DNA of 64,000 nucleotides, taken from positions 51,498,275 to 51,562,274 of the forward strand of contig NC_089979.1 in assembly GCF_036417845.1 (NCBI RefSeq). The letters are read 5' to 3'. Both the position numbers and the translations under genes were made by a program. Shown here piece after piece: positions 1 through 11,416 of this stretch. Origin of the DNA: Apteryx mantelli. Taxonomy: Eukaryota; Chordata; Aves; Apterygiformes; Apterygidae. The notes below the pieces were generated by a model. The model worked only from the letters and a program-made list of their open reading frames with translations. It ran no database searches and was not told the DNA's origin. Positions within the stretch are counted from its first letter, which is position 1. Every line of letters starts with the position of its first letter.

Positions 1-361
1 TGGTTTCGGTACGCTCTGAAGGCATGGGGGAAGCCTATGTACTGAACACCACAACAGTACCAGAAGTTAGCTTACACACCGTCCCTGTAAGACTTCTCTC
101 GGGATAACACACTAGTACCTCACGCACAAGCCGCCTCCCCCGCTTCTAGAGCCCGAGAGGACAATCACCACAAGCACGCCTCCAAAGCGCAGCAACACGC
201 ACACAGCTTCGGCTTGGGGAGACAGAGAAACCCGGCCGAGCTCCGGCTCGCGGCGCTGATAACCAGGCGCCCTCTGCTCCTCGGCGAGCGGCGCCTCGCT
301 TATCGGGGGCCGGCAGCAGCTCCCACCGGGCAGATAGGGGCGCCCAGCCCGCCGCGCTCAC
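1..361 (-). other. RIOK3: RIOK3 intron 1, 5' part
   Basis: Intron sequence following the donor at 361 (minus strand). The part from about 180 up belongs to the CpG island shared with exon 1. Positions 1-180 are lower in CpG and show nothing further. No acceptor or second exon is visible. Confidence 0.8.
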
Positions 362-430
362 CTTGCTCTGCCAGGCGGGGCCCGGCCCGGCCTCGGGGGG
401 GGCGGCGGCGGCGACTCCCACCGGGTCCAT
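362..430 (-). CDS. RIOK3: RIO kinase 3, coding exon 1 (5' end of gene)
   Basis: Reading the minus strand from ATG at 430 gives 23 codons starting MDPVGVAAAAPPEAG and ending AWQSK. The exon ends at 362 (AAG) and the donor GTGAGC starts at 361, phase 0. Mammalian RIOK3 begins almost identically (MDLVGV..., then a proline/alanine-rich stretch and a W..SK), so the match is by recalled N-terminus plus synteny with TMEM241. RIOK3 is an atypical serine/threonine kinase of the RIO family, linked to late 40S ribosomal subunit maturation, innate RNA sensing (MDA5) and erythroid maturation. None of the kinase domain is in this window; exon 2 and later exons lie beyond position 1. The start is chosen by homology. 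The frame stays open upstream to about 508 but has no in-frame ATG there. An out-of-frame ATG sits 8 nt upstream, at 438. Confidence 0.92.
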
Positions 431-479
431 CTGTGCATGTAGGGCGGGCGGGCGGGCGCTGCAGCGGCGGCTGAGGCTC

Positions 480-620
480 TCCGGAGGGCAGCGTCGCTCG
501 AAATACAAACTCTTCCGGGTTCTTCCCGGTTCTCTCTTGCCGTCACCTGCCGTCCGCGCTCCTCATTGGTCGGCGGCGTGCGGGCCTCGCACGCCCTTCC
601 GGTGATGTCCGCAGGAGCCA
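480..620 (-). promoter_or_regulatory. RIOK3: RIOK3 core promoter region
   Basis: On the minus strand this segment has ETS-type CCGGAAG elements (plus-strand cttccgg at 512-518 and 596-602), a related GGGAAG at 522-529, and a CCAAT box (plus-strand ATTGG at 565-569). There is no TATA box, as expected for a housekeeping CpG-island promoter. The start site is inferred to lie near 480-530; the sequence alone cannot fix it. Confidence 0.6.
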
Positions 621-750
621 AGGCACTCCCAGAACCGCGGCACCGGCACCGGCACCGCCACGGGGGAAGCGGGACACGGCCGCAGGGAGGTGGGATGGGC
701 CATGCCGACCCCGGAGCCGTGACCCAGTCCTACGGAGCAGGTGGATAGCG

Positions 751-3700
751 CAGAGTAAGGAAGCAAGAGCAAAAAATCCCTAGAAGGGCAAAGCCACGAG
801 GGAGGTGTGCTGAGGGAAACCCGAAATTCAGAATGCCTCCTTTTGTCTCAGGAAATAACTAGAGAAGCAGAAAAATAAGCGTAAGCAAAACTAACTCATT
901 TGATCGTGATCCCTTAGCTTACCATAAATACAATTTGAATACAAATACTTTGTATGTGATCCTACACCTGTTGCACTGCAATTTTATACATAGCATTTAT
1001 CTGTAAAATAATATTGTAATTAAAACGTGCTGTTTCCATGAAAATAAATTTTCAGTTATGGCATTTTGCTGCAATACACTTGCTGTCTTACCTCTGTGTG
1101 AGCAGGTTTCCCTACAGTGAGGAAGCAATGTACAGGAACCTCCCTACACCTGGCCCATCCCCTGGCATCAGAGGCATCTGTACATATAAGGCTACTGTGT
1201 CTTTCCGACCACTGTCAATAGCCAGAAAGCCACCCTCACATGCGGGGTTGCTCCAGGCGCAGGAGAAACGGTAAGGGGTCTTAACGCCACCCGGGTGTCC
1301 CCGACGTGCTCGGGGTATGTGCCCTGTTGAACATCGAGCACAGCTGTGCCGCCAGGGCAGACCTCCCAAAACTTCTGTCACCAGCTCGGGCACAGGAGAA
1401 GCAGCTTGCTCAGGCAAAGTTGGCCTGCTTTGTCCTCCACGACCTCTAACAGCATACCGCACCAGTCTCCCGAGACAGCCCGCGCCAGTGCTGGTGCCTG
1501 CCGCAAGTCACTCCCGGTGCCGGTGACAGGGCGGGCTGGCCAGGTCTGGAGAGGGTCGGGAGTGTGGTCGTGATCCTGCCCTGCTACACACAGTGAACAG
1601 ACACAGACACGTGGGCCCGCAGATGCGGCTGGGGGGCTCAGTCTGGCCCTGCGGTTGCAGTGTGGTTTGTACCCCCTCTGCCCATGGCCCTGGAGAAGAC
1701 AGATTATTTTTCTCTTTGCAGCTGCCTTTTGGGGTTTGAAGACTGCTGCCATGCCCCCTTCAATTTGTCTTAGCTAAATTTATCACTTACATAAATGAGC
1801 TGAGTGTCAGAGCAATGTCCTGCTGTCCTGAGAAAATCTTTAGCACAACTGTACAAGCACAGATTAAGAAACACTTTTTTTGTATTCTTTTGTTCAAAAA
1901 AACATTAACAATGACTTAATATTCCTTTGCCTTTTAATTCAGTTTTTAATTTTCAGAAATGAGTCTTTTTTCATATTCTTCAGTTCTGCAATTTTACATA
2001 GGATTCAAAGCAAGTCCTGCTTGAATAAATATTATGATTGAGGCCTTGATCCCATGACCCTTTGTATGAGTGGATCAAGCTTAGAACTGAATTGTATTAA
2101 GAGGAAATGTTCTGTAAAATGACATGTAAACAATTATTTGCCACACATTCACATCTACTAATAAAAATAGTTAAAAATCCAGATGGAGCAGAAACTTCCC
2201 TTTATATTACTCAATATATTTCCAAAGCTGTTTTGCAATTACTGAATATGTAGTTCAAAGTAATTATTTGCAGAAATGTCTATCTTCATTCTTAATCCAA
2301 GTGATTTACAATAATTCAAATCTGCCTGTGCATTTTGCTGTAGGGAAATACATTACTTTTGGCTGAGAACAAGCCTCCCACTTTTAATAGAAAATGCTGC
2401 AAGAAGAACAAAGAGAGATATCAATATAACATTATGTATGAAAATGATATTTCACTAAAATAACAAGTCAAAAGTATTTTGATCACATGCTTACATTAGT
2501 CTTTGTAGATACCTGTAAACTTTTCTTACTCTTTTTGATACAGTTAAAGCCTTCTAGGTTGAATTTGTGGTACAATACAAAGTATATACTTTTGTCTGCA
2601 AAAGACACATTTGACAATTTTAAAGATATTCAAAGCACTTTAACATATGCTCTGTGAAGCAGAAATGCTATGTAATCTACCTTGCCATTCCTATTGCATC
2701 CATTGCTGTGGCATGTAAGTGTCCTTTTTAGGTCAGGATGGACCACACCTTCCAGCAGTGGAACTCAGATGTCTGTTTTGGGCCACCTCCTTATGAATCA
2801 TATGGGATTGTGTCTCATGGACTAAAATGCTTGAATTTGCCTTGGGGCAATGGGGACTGTTCAGCTATTGAGCTTTAGCCACTGACTTTGTCTCTGAGGC
2901 TAAGGCAGCAGGTTACCCAGAATTATATGGTGGGCTGGATTTGGCCTCTGGTCTACCAGTAAGGTTCCCCTCTCTCTCCCTAGTTTAGGCTATGCTCACC
3001 AGTTCCCTGTTTATGCTGCTTTGTTTTGTCCTCCAAAACCAGGATGTACACGTACCGAGTGAGGTACCCTGTACCTTGAATTACCCACGCAAAGTCGAAA
3101 TGACAACTGCACAGACAGTGCCTTGCCAACATATCAGCTGGCAAGAATGTGGCTTACCTACGCTATAATAAAAGAACGCCCAGCAATCATGGCAAGGTGG
3201 GGCATGACTTTCACTGTTTCTTTGCCTCCCTAAGATATTTATAGTTTATGCATCATTGACGTGCATAAGAACTGCTATGAAATCTAGTTGTTTACATTTG
3301 GTTTCTATTTGTTTTACTTTTTTTTTCCTTTTCCAGGGAGGCTTGCAAAACAAGTATCACAAACAGAGTCAGTTAAGCAATAAAAGCTGCAGTTTGTGAA
3401 ATCACTTTTGGTTAAATTTCTGGAGCTGCTGAAGGCAGAGAACACACGGGAATTTCTCAGGTTGAGTATCCACCATTTGCTGAATATATTTTACCACAAA
3501 CTGTTTTTTTAACTTGTTGTTGAACATACAGTGTTCAGATAGTACAGCTAAAATTAAATACAAAGGCAGCAATTTATTTTTGCTAAAACATGCTATGAAT
3601 GTTATTTTTGTCAAAATGGCTGTTCTCTTTCTTGTTTTCTCAAATGTGAGTTGTAACTGAAGATACCAAGGAATGTTGTTATTCTGTTTTTGCTGTATTA

Positions 3701-4950
3701 CCTAAAATGTCCCAAAAGATTTGTTAACTTTTCTTTTCTAAAAATCACTTCCAAAGTACTAATTTTTCACCTTAGAAATAAGAAGTCTTTTCTCCTATTT
3801 TTACTGAAAAATGACTTGGAGATTTAGAGAACTGGAAAGGAAACTTACCTTGCAAAGTAGAGGAAGAGTTTTAAATATTTCACTTAGTGTTTGTCAAATG
3901 CCTGAGTTAAATACAGACCAACAAAAGCAGGGGTTTTTTTTAAAGCACAAAATGTCTTATTAAACATACCCTAATTACTAAAATTAATTTCTCTTGATGA
4001 TGGTCTCACTTATTTTTAGTCATTCAAGGATTGCAGAGAATCATCCAAGTATGACAACTTTTCCAGGAAGAACAAGTTCCACATGCATGGGTTTCTAATA
4101 TTGAAAAAACAAGCAGGACAAGAATACAAAATTCAACTCTACCTTTGACAGGCTTTTTTTTCTTCATAAAGAAGTTTTGCTTTTAATTTCATAAATGATT
4201 TTGAAGATATTTTCAGAGAAAAACACATTGCATCTCCATTCTGCTTCAACTTGATAGCTAAATACAGGCAGAAAAGTGGGCTGATAAATTTAATAGGCTA
4301 TTTTTAACTGAAATTAATTGATATCTTGTCAGAAATTGGGAGCAGAGGCAAATTCTATTTATGTATTGCCTCTCAAAGTACCCAGAGGTGTCAAAAAAAT
4401 GTGTATTCCTTATGTGCAAGGTATGTAAAATGTCTGAATCAAAGTTTATGATAAAAGGCTTGTCTAATGCATGGAACTTACATTGATATGAAGTAGCAGA
4501 TGAATATAAAATGAGATATTCTGGTGTCCACTTGTCATGTGGACACTTTTATTTTGGTATGAGTCTGCGTTTTTTTATACTTACACCACTTTGGATGTGG
4601 TTTAAATTAACTTCAGTGCAACTGTGCCAGGTTCTACCACCAGCAAAGAAATTGGCCTCACCTTTGCATGTCATCCTGTCACTAGTGTGATGCAGCCCAA
4701 TCATTTACATGAAGAATGCAGACAAAGATTTTTACTACTCTGTGCATTATTCCTCTTCATGAACAACAGAACCCTAAAGGTTCTTCTGGACTGTAGAAAA
4801 AAAAAATACAACAGTTATGGAAAATGACTGGCATTTTGATGTGTAATGGAAAAACTGCCATGATCATATTTATTAGAAGCAAAACCACATCCACAAGAAA
4901 AGGCTTACATTGTTAGATTTTCCTCCCTGCCTGTCCCACTGTAGGCAGTC
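751..4950. other. intergenic DNA, no gene seen
   Basis: Mostly AT-rich single-copy-looking sequence upstream of RIOK3. A moderately GC-rich patch at about 1250-1720 contains several overlapping short open frames on both strands, none with recognisable protein features. Short A and T runs are common. A stretch near 2630-2700 loosely resembles the 'caaagcacttta' part of old SINEs but is too weak to call. Confidence 0.6.
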
Positions 4951-6060
4951 ATGATGATTCCTTTGTTATTTATGCTGCTCTTTGGATATGTCCTTCCATT
5001 TTCTGAAGTGTTTTTGCATCCCTTCTCTAACAAACTGCCAGTTTAGATAAGGTTCTTTCTGGTATTGCCCAAGAAACAGAAACACTGATCATGAATGACA
5101 GCCTCCTTCTGCCAGGGCTGTTTCTCCACCTGTTCAATCTAACATACCCACGTTTAGCCTAAAACCAACTCTCTCTTCAGATTGGTAGGCAGTGGCAACA
5201 GCTTCACAGACTTGTCATCAGACCTGTTCAAGAACACAGAGAAAATCGTTTGCTTTGACTTAGCTGAAATTAGACTGAGTCACCTGGACAACAATATTTT
5301 CAGCACCTTAGAAAAACTTTATAATAACAGGCTGCAGATACAAGAGCCTGTGTTTGCTGGGCTCTCTCAGCTTGATATCTTGATGCTGGCAGGTAACTCT
5401 CTCCATACTGTATCAAAAGGAGTTTTTGATCTCATTCGTAATTTTAAAATCCTAGTGCTGTCACATAATGAAATAAACTATTTACATAACATTTGACAGC
5501 ATAAAGCATTGTAATGATTTACTGACTGATGATAATCATTTTACGGAGATACCACATGCAGTGTGTGCAACCTAGAACACTTTTCCGTACCTGAAAACAG
5601 ACCCCCAAATACTCTACTGCTGCTGTTTGCTGGCAGGTTAGGGAAGGTTGACCTAACCAGTAATTTACTCGCAGAATTGCCTCCTGATTTCCTTTCAGGT
5701 TTAGGGCAGCTGGAAGTTCTCACTTTATCTGTAAATTGTTTTTGTAATTTTCCCAGAGATCTATTCATAGATAATAGTAAGATAGCATTTCTGATTCGGA
5801 CAACAGTTGTCCTTAAACTTAAACTTCACCTGTTTTTTCAGGCCTTCAGAATGCTATTAAGATGGTGCTGTAATGGCATGAGCAGCTCCCAAAGAACATT
5901 TATTGACAATACGGCTAATTTGGAACTGTTAGATCTCTTCAATAACAATAAGTCAAATAGAGGATGATATTTGGAAGATAAATTGTAAGACAAAAGTAAT
6001 TTTGAATAGAAACTCAATTTACACAACCAAATGACTTTTACATTTCAAGGCAATATATAT
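4951..6060 (+). pseudogene. decayed secreted leucine-rich-repeat protein gene
   Basis: ATG at 4951 opens a typical signal peptide (MMIPLLFMLLFGYVLPFS), then the frame stops at 5044. In a shifted frame, about 5068-5145 reads like LRR sequence (LLLPGLFLHLFNLT). From 5182 to 5496 a longer frame carries several 24-residue LxxLxLxxNxL repeats, e.g. AGLSQLDILMLAGNSL and FKILVLSHNEINYL. After an apparent 1-nt deletion near 5492 and another frame change near 5567, repeats continue at 5563-5967 (KVDLTSNLLAELPPDFLSGL, GQLEVLTLSVN, LELLDLFNNN), ending at a stop at 5965-5967. No introns are evident within the repeats. The layout resembles single-coding-exon LRR genes such as CPN2, GP5 or LRG1, but I cannot assign the parent. 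Stops and frameshifts show it is not functional. Confidence 0.8.
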
Positions 6061-6689
6061 TTACAAGCTGCGATTACGTGAGTGTATGTTTAGGAATACA
6101 TGGTCAATTGTACTAGGAAGTACAATTTTGCTACTTGTGACTGAAGTCTATATTACATATTACAAGCCTCTGAAGTACTGAAGTGCAAAAGACCTTCCAT
6201 TAGATGCATTGTAACACTTCATTTGAACTGCACTTTAAGATGTTATGACAGATGCTCTTAACTGATGCCAAAAGCACTTTGTCATCTCCCATGCAAACTT
6301 ATAAAGTGTAGGGATAGTTGTAACAGCTACACCATTTATTTCAATAATATCTCTGTTTTAATCTCTCAGCTGCACATTACAATGCCGCTAAGCAACAGGG
6401 TCATACAGTATAGACACCTAAATAGGTACAGGTGCGTTTTGGAGGGACTGAACTTTAGCGTGGTATAATATGCCATGAATTCGGGGTGTCTCTCTTTCTT
6501 GTGCCTAGTGAAGGCATGAATTAATCTGAACATTTCAAGTAAGCGCTGATAAAAATCTCAGTATGATGCTATTTTTCTGTCACAGTCCCTTCCAGCCTTC
6601 CAGTGTGCCAGTTATCCTGGCTACAGTGATACCAACCTCGATGACACGCGTAAAGGCTGTAAAACCCCTTCACGAAGCCCTTTCCAGAA
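6061..6689. other. intergenic DNA before TMEM241 promoter
   Basis: AT-rich sequence between the LRR pseudogene and the CpG island. Nothing recognisable is present; the open frame at 6265-6468 has no protein-like features. Confidence 0.55.
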
Positions 6690-6860
6690 GTTTCCGAGAT
6701 GGCGGCCGGGGCTGACGGGCGGGCCGGAGCCCAACGGCCGAGCGCGCGCCACGGTGGGCCCCGAGGGGGCTGGGGGGAGGCATCGCCGCTTTAAGGAGCC
6801 CGCGCCTCGCGGCGGTGCGCGGTGCCCATTGGTCCCGCCGCGCCGCCACGCGTCGCTGTC

Positions 6861-6959
6861 ATGGCCGGCGTGGCTGGCCGGCGCCAGCCCCGCGCCCCGC
6901 CGCTGCCGCGGTCGCCCTCTCCCCCCGGCGGCGGGACATGCGTTGACAGATGTATTTAA
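6861..6959 (+). promoter_or_regulatory. upstream ORF overlapping the TMEM241 start
   Basis: ATG at 6861 lies in a good context (G at -3, G at +4) and opens a 32-codon frame, rich in Arg and Pro, that stops with TAA at 6957-6959. That is past the TMEM241 ATG (6950) and in a different frame. If transcription begins upstream of 6861, this frame would compete with the weakly placed true start (C at -3, T at +4). It is a predicted translational control element; a start site downstream of 6861 would remove it. Confidence 0.5.
6938..6946 (+). promoter_or_regulatory. minimal uORF (Met-Arg-stop) just before TMEM241
   Basis: ATG CGT TGA occupies 6938-6946, with G at -3, and stops 3 nt before the TMEM241 ATG at 6950. 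The TGA is also in frame with TMEM241, which proves 6950 is the first possible start in that frame. Such a short uORF could permit re-initiation or act as a start-site decoy. Confidence 0.55.
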
Positions 6960-7021
6960 AGCGGCCGGCGGGCGGCCTCGCCTTCTGCCTCTTCTACCTG
7001 GCCTCCTGCTTCACCAACAAG
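6950..7021 (+). CDS. TMEM241: TMEM241 exon 1 (coding part), residues 1-24
   Basis: Encodes the start Met to ...FTNK, ending AAG with donor GTGAGG at 7022, phase 0. The stop TGA at 6944-6946 directly precedes it in frame, fixing the start. It carries most of the first membrane helix. Confidence 0.96.
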
Positions 7022-10000
7022 GTGAGGGCGGGCGGCGGCGGCGGCGCCGGGGGACACCGCACGGCCCGGGCCGGGCCCTGCGGCCCCCCGCTTCTACCGC
7101 CGATCCTGCCGGCCCCGTCCGCCCGGCCGGGAGCGCAGGCCCGCTGCCCGCTGCCGGGGCGGGTGGGGGTGCGGGGAACGGCCGGGCCTGCTGGGAGCGT
7201 CGGCAGCGGTACTGCGCGGTGAGGGTGCCGGGCGCAGCCGTTGAGATTTAATTTCTGTTTTTTTCGGGGGGGGGGGGTGTAGGAAAGAATGGGTGGCAGG
7301 ACAGTTGTTTGTCACCACGAGGCTTATTTGGCTCTTGTGGAGAAATCCTTGTCGTGGAGTGTCTCTGTCTCGCTCCCTAGTGTCTGTGGAAGCTTGAAGC
7401 AGGAGGCTCCTTGCCAGCTCCAGGCTGCAACCGAGACTACTCTTCCAAGCCGTGCAATTAAATCCCTGTTAGATGAGGATCAAGCCCCTCAGTTCTTAAC
7501 TATGTCACCCGGAGTTACTGCTGTGCTTATGTAGTGACACTTTGCTGTCTTTTTTTCCTTCTTTCCTCTGAAGAAAGGAGGAGACTTGGAATATTTAAGG
7601 CCCCCTCAAAGATTTAGAGGAATCTTAAAAATAGCAAAGGAACAGACTGCATTTTGGATTTATTCAGTGAGTGTCTATCAGTGAGACTCATAAATACACA
7701 GTAGTGGCTGCTAATTTGCTTTAACAGATGCACAGTGGTCTGTGCCTGAAAGGATAAGATTAAAGCAAAGAACCTGCAACAAAAATAGAAGTATGCTTTC
7801 TGTGTATTTTGTACTGATTAGCAAAAGCCTGCTAGTCAATTCGTCCAAAATGAGGACTATACTATCAACAAAATAACATTTCAGCCAAAAGACCCACCAT
7901 TGCCAATCCCAGTGTGCATTTGTAATTCAGAATATAGCTGCCTTTTCTACCCCTTCCATTTTTCTGAATGTGCAAGATTTTCACATTTCTGTGATGTATA
8001 AATTTAAAGATCAGCATATTTGGAAGAGTGAAGGGATGATCTCTTATTATTCAAATGAATAAAATGTTAGTTTTCGAGCCAGAGACTATACTGCCTTGAA
8101 AATATCAAGTATTGAATATATTATTGGGTATCTAGCAACCATTGAGCCCAGAGGCATTAGAGATCCATTTTGTATTCCAGTCAGCTCCTATCCACACAGG
8201 GGCCTGACTGTATGCCGAAGTGCAGGATTTTCTCCATTAACCATCAATTGCTATTTCAGAATTCTGAAAAATTGACAGAAGAAATTCTGTTAACCTGGAA
8301 CCTAGCCAAGAGAAAAATCTTAAGTATTCAAGGTATTACAGTAAGAACTAAAGAAATATTAACCTACACTGATCTGTACAGCAATTTAACCCCTAAATTA
8401 GGACAAGAAATATTTTCTACTGTGCAACTTAATTGCCAGTTGGTATTGCTGAAAGATCTAGGCAGAAGCAGAAAGAAAAATATGCAAAGAGTAGCTGCAT
8501 GGCGGATAAAAATGTGTAGCTTAAATAGTTTGAGCTAGTTTCTTTGCTCACTCTAGGAGGAGGGTTATTAATGTTATCCAGTTCAGGTTAGATAGATGTC
8601 TGACTTCAGTCTGATTCAGAGAGTGTCAGTTAAGAGTCTGATTCCCCTTATGGTCAATGGAGAGACACCGGCGCTCTAGGGAGCACCCAGAGCCTAACTT
8701 AGGCTGTGTGAATGCCCTCCCAAAGTGCCCGAGTGTTTTTTGTTTTTTTTTCTTTTCCTTGCTAATTTTCCAATGGTTTGTTGGGGTTGGTGAGAATAAC
8801 TCTGTGGCAGTTGCAGTGAAAATAGTCATAATAAAACCACTGAAATCTGGGGAACCTCAGTGAAAATCATTGACACCAGTGGGTTAGATGAGTTTTAAGG
8901 CTTACCTTTGAAATGTCTTATTATTGTAAACTAAAGACCTGATATAGTAGCTACTTGTTCCTGTCCTATATATCAGAGAGTACTTCTGTGTTCCTGGTAC
9001 AGATTTCTGAAACAAAAGATGCTTCTGAAGCAAGCAGGGTATGGATTTCCTGAGGGAGAGTTAGAGAAATATAGCGCTTTTTCAGAGATGGAAGTGAAAT
9101 CTCTCTTCTGTATGTAGACTACTGATTTGTGTTCCAAGGTACGCTTACTATTAAGAATGTCCAGAAGTAGACTGAAGTCCAGAAATGAAGCAAAGTTCAC
9201 AGGAAGAAATAATGCACTTTATTTGGCAGACTGTTAGGAGCAGTGATTAGTAACAGAAAGGGGCTAGAAGAGCTGCCGAATTGTATCATGAGTTGGAAAA
9301 GACACTTGGCTTAACTGTAGTTCAGAGGAAGTTGGAAAGCCTTTGACATAGGACCCTCTTTCTCAACCCCACTTTAAAACTTGAATGTATGTTTTAATGT
9401 AGTAAAGTTAAAATAACCAGAATATAGACTTTTTGGTTGTCCCGGGCAGTGTGTAAATGCAAGTGGGGTACAGACATGTACAAGTAACTAATTTAAATCA
9501 TCCTAATTTAAAACCCAAATGCCATTTTGACAAGTGTATGTATTATATGACTGTTTATGAATCAATGTGCCTTGTCTCTGCGTATATTGATGTCATCTTT
9601 TTAGTGTCTCTGAGTATATTGATGTCATCTTTTTAGTGACACCCCGCCTCTGCACACGCATGAAAACTGGACCTTGCAAAGTGCTTAGCTCAGTTTCCTC
9701 TCTGAAAGCTTTTAGCTTCTCCTGTTGCCATTGACAACTTCTGCTGGCTCCTAGCAGGAATGGCAGGGTACTTTTCCTTTCCTCCGGGGAAGTCCCAGGC
9801 GTCCTTCTCCTTTATAGGAACAGAATTCATATACTTCATCACAGGAAGCTGTTAGACCCTGATATAATATGTAAAGGCATATTTCTCCCTCATATTTGTG
9901 TGTGTGTATGTGTATACATATATGTGTACACACACACACACACACGTATATACAGTAGTGAGAAAGGACACTAGCATCCATAAACACAGACCCTGTCAAA

Positions 10001-11383
10001 GCATACCAAAGCAAAGACGTAGGCTACTTCTACAGAGCGTAACAGCTCCAGAGTGCTTTATAGACATTGTTTAATATTTTACACAAAACACTCTGCTAAC
10101 AATGTTAGGTCTGTGAGATGAAATAACCATCAGGAGATGATTATGTTAAAATTCTCAATCTTAATTCTGCCAAAGATTGCCTCTGTGGCATGATACAATT
10201 GTAGTTGACAGATGCTTATATGTTTTGTTGCTGTAAACACTTTTCCATTCAGCGCAAAGCATGGAGTATGCTCAGCAACTGAGAGAGCAATTTAGCGGGT
10301 AGCCCTGTCTTCATCATTCAGTGTGTGCATCCCATACCTCATGTACTTTAGTGCCAACTACCTTTCGCAGTGACTGGGGCAGTATCCAGCAGTTCTGGCA
10401 TGGGAAGAGAAATTATTGAGAATTTTCAGAATCTTTTTTATTTTTCTTTATTTTAGTAGGAGCTTCTTGTATTTCATTCTCTTGCGATTGCTTGTTGATG
10501 TTATAACACCATGGATGTTTAATGTCCATTAATTTGGTATTTGTTTTCCAGTATGTCCTGTCTGTCCTGAAATTTACCTACCCTACCCTTTTTCAAGGGT
10601 AAGTACAATTTTAAGAATACATTTGTTTGAAAAATGACTCTCATCAGTAGATGTATTGTTGTTCTGTGCTAAAGCTAACTTTAGTATTTCATGCCATTAC
10701 TGGCTTTTGCTGTCTAGAGAACATACTTTATGAACACTTAGTAAAGTGTTTATTAGTTGTCTTGGTTAATTTTTAAACATCATGCTGGTAATGTATTTAA
10801 GAGATATAGACTCTCCTTAATTTCTGGGTTTTCTGGAAGTCTTATGTGTTAGTGTTGACAAGTAGCAGTTATAATACAGCCTGTCTTTGGAAATGGAACT
10901 TAAAGTTAACATTCAGATGTGGTGTATTCTTTTTCACTACACTGGTGAAAAACAACCTTAAACAAATCTTTAGGCATACACAAATAAAAAGTTGCTTATT
11001 TTCATGCTTAGCCTATTTGCTGTAACTCTGTATGGTAAGTCACAAGCATATCTTAATGACTGTAACGAGAAATACAATGTGTGGCCAAGTATCCATGCAT
11101 ACTGTCAGTGCTGTTACTAATCTGAGACATTTAGTAGAATTGTGTGTGGTCTCTTAGAGTCAAGATTCCCCCCATTTGTTCTTTCGGTATATGGGTAAGA
11201 TCCACAGACACTGGATAATTTTTAAATCCTGTACTGCTGCTTAGCATGGTTTATAATTTTTTGCCTGCCCTCCAGCCTCAGGACTGTGATCAACCCTAAG
11301 AATAATTCCCTAGGGAATCTCCATTTTCTTTGAGCATACTCAGTTCTATTAAGTTTGCATTGAATGCTTTCTTCAATTCTCTC

Positions 11384-11416
<33 letters not shown>

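Larger units (their letters stand above)
180..750. promoter_or_regulatory. CpG island over RIOK3 exon 1 and promoter
   Basis: A dense run of CG dinucleotides and GC-rich sequence, with short GGCACC tandem units near 640-658, stands out from AT-rich DNA on the 751-4950 side. It covers RIOK3 exon 1, the start of intron 1 and the presumed promoter. Islands of this kind mark broadly expressed vertebrate genes. Confidence 0.85.
6690..7275. promoter_or_regulatory. TMEM241: CpG island and promoter of TMEM241
   Basis: An abrupt change to very GC- and CpG-rich sequence that ends after the short G run at 7266-7277. Motifs seen: a YY1-type element (GAGATGGCGGCC, 6696-6707), an inverted CCAAT box (ATTGG, 6828-6832) and many GC boxes. 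No TATA box is visible. It flanks the ATG at 6950 and the first donor at 7022, so it is the expected start region of TMEM241. The exact start site is unknown. Confidence 0.8.
7022..10551 (+). other. TMEM241: TMEM241 intron 1
   Basis: A 3.5-kb intron. It contains the end of the CpG island, a 32-bp tandem duplication at 9573-9636 and an alternating TG/CA tract at 9898-9954, annotated separately. Open frames such as 7289-7534 and 8170-8538 show no protein-like character. Near 10030-10130 a weak SINE-like stretch may be present but is not called. Confidence 0.85.

Noticed and set aside
6754-7251. 165-codon plus-strand open frame across the TMEM241 CpG island
   Set aside because: It is long only because GC-rich DNA has few stops. 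It lacks an ATG at its beginning, crosses the TMEM241 start and donor in another frame, and is Pro/Arg/Gly low-complexity.
8170-8538. 122-codon plus-strand open frame in intron 1
   Set aside because: Random-looking composition, and no acceptor or donor that would join it to TMEM241 in frame.
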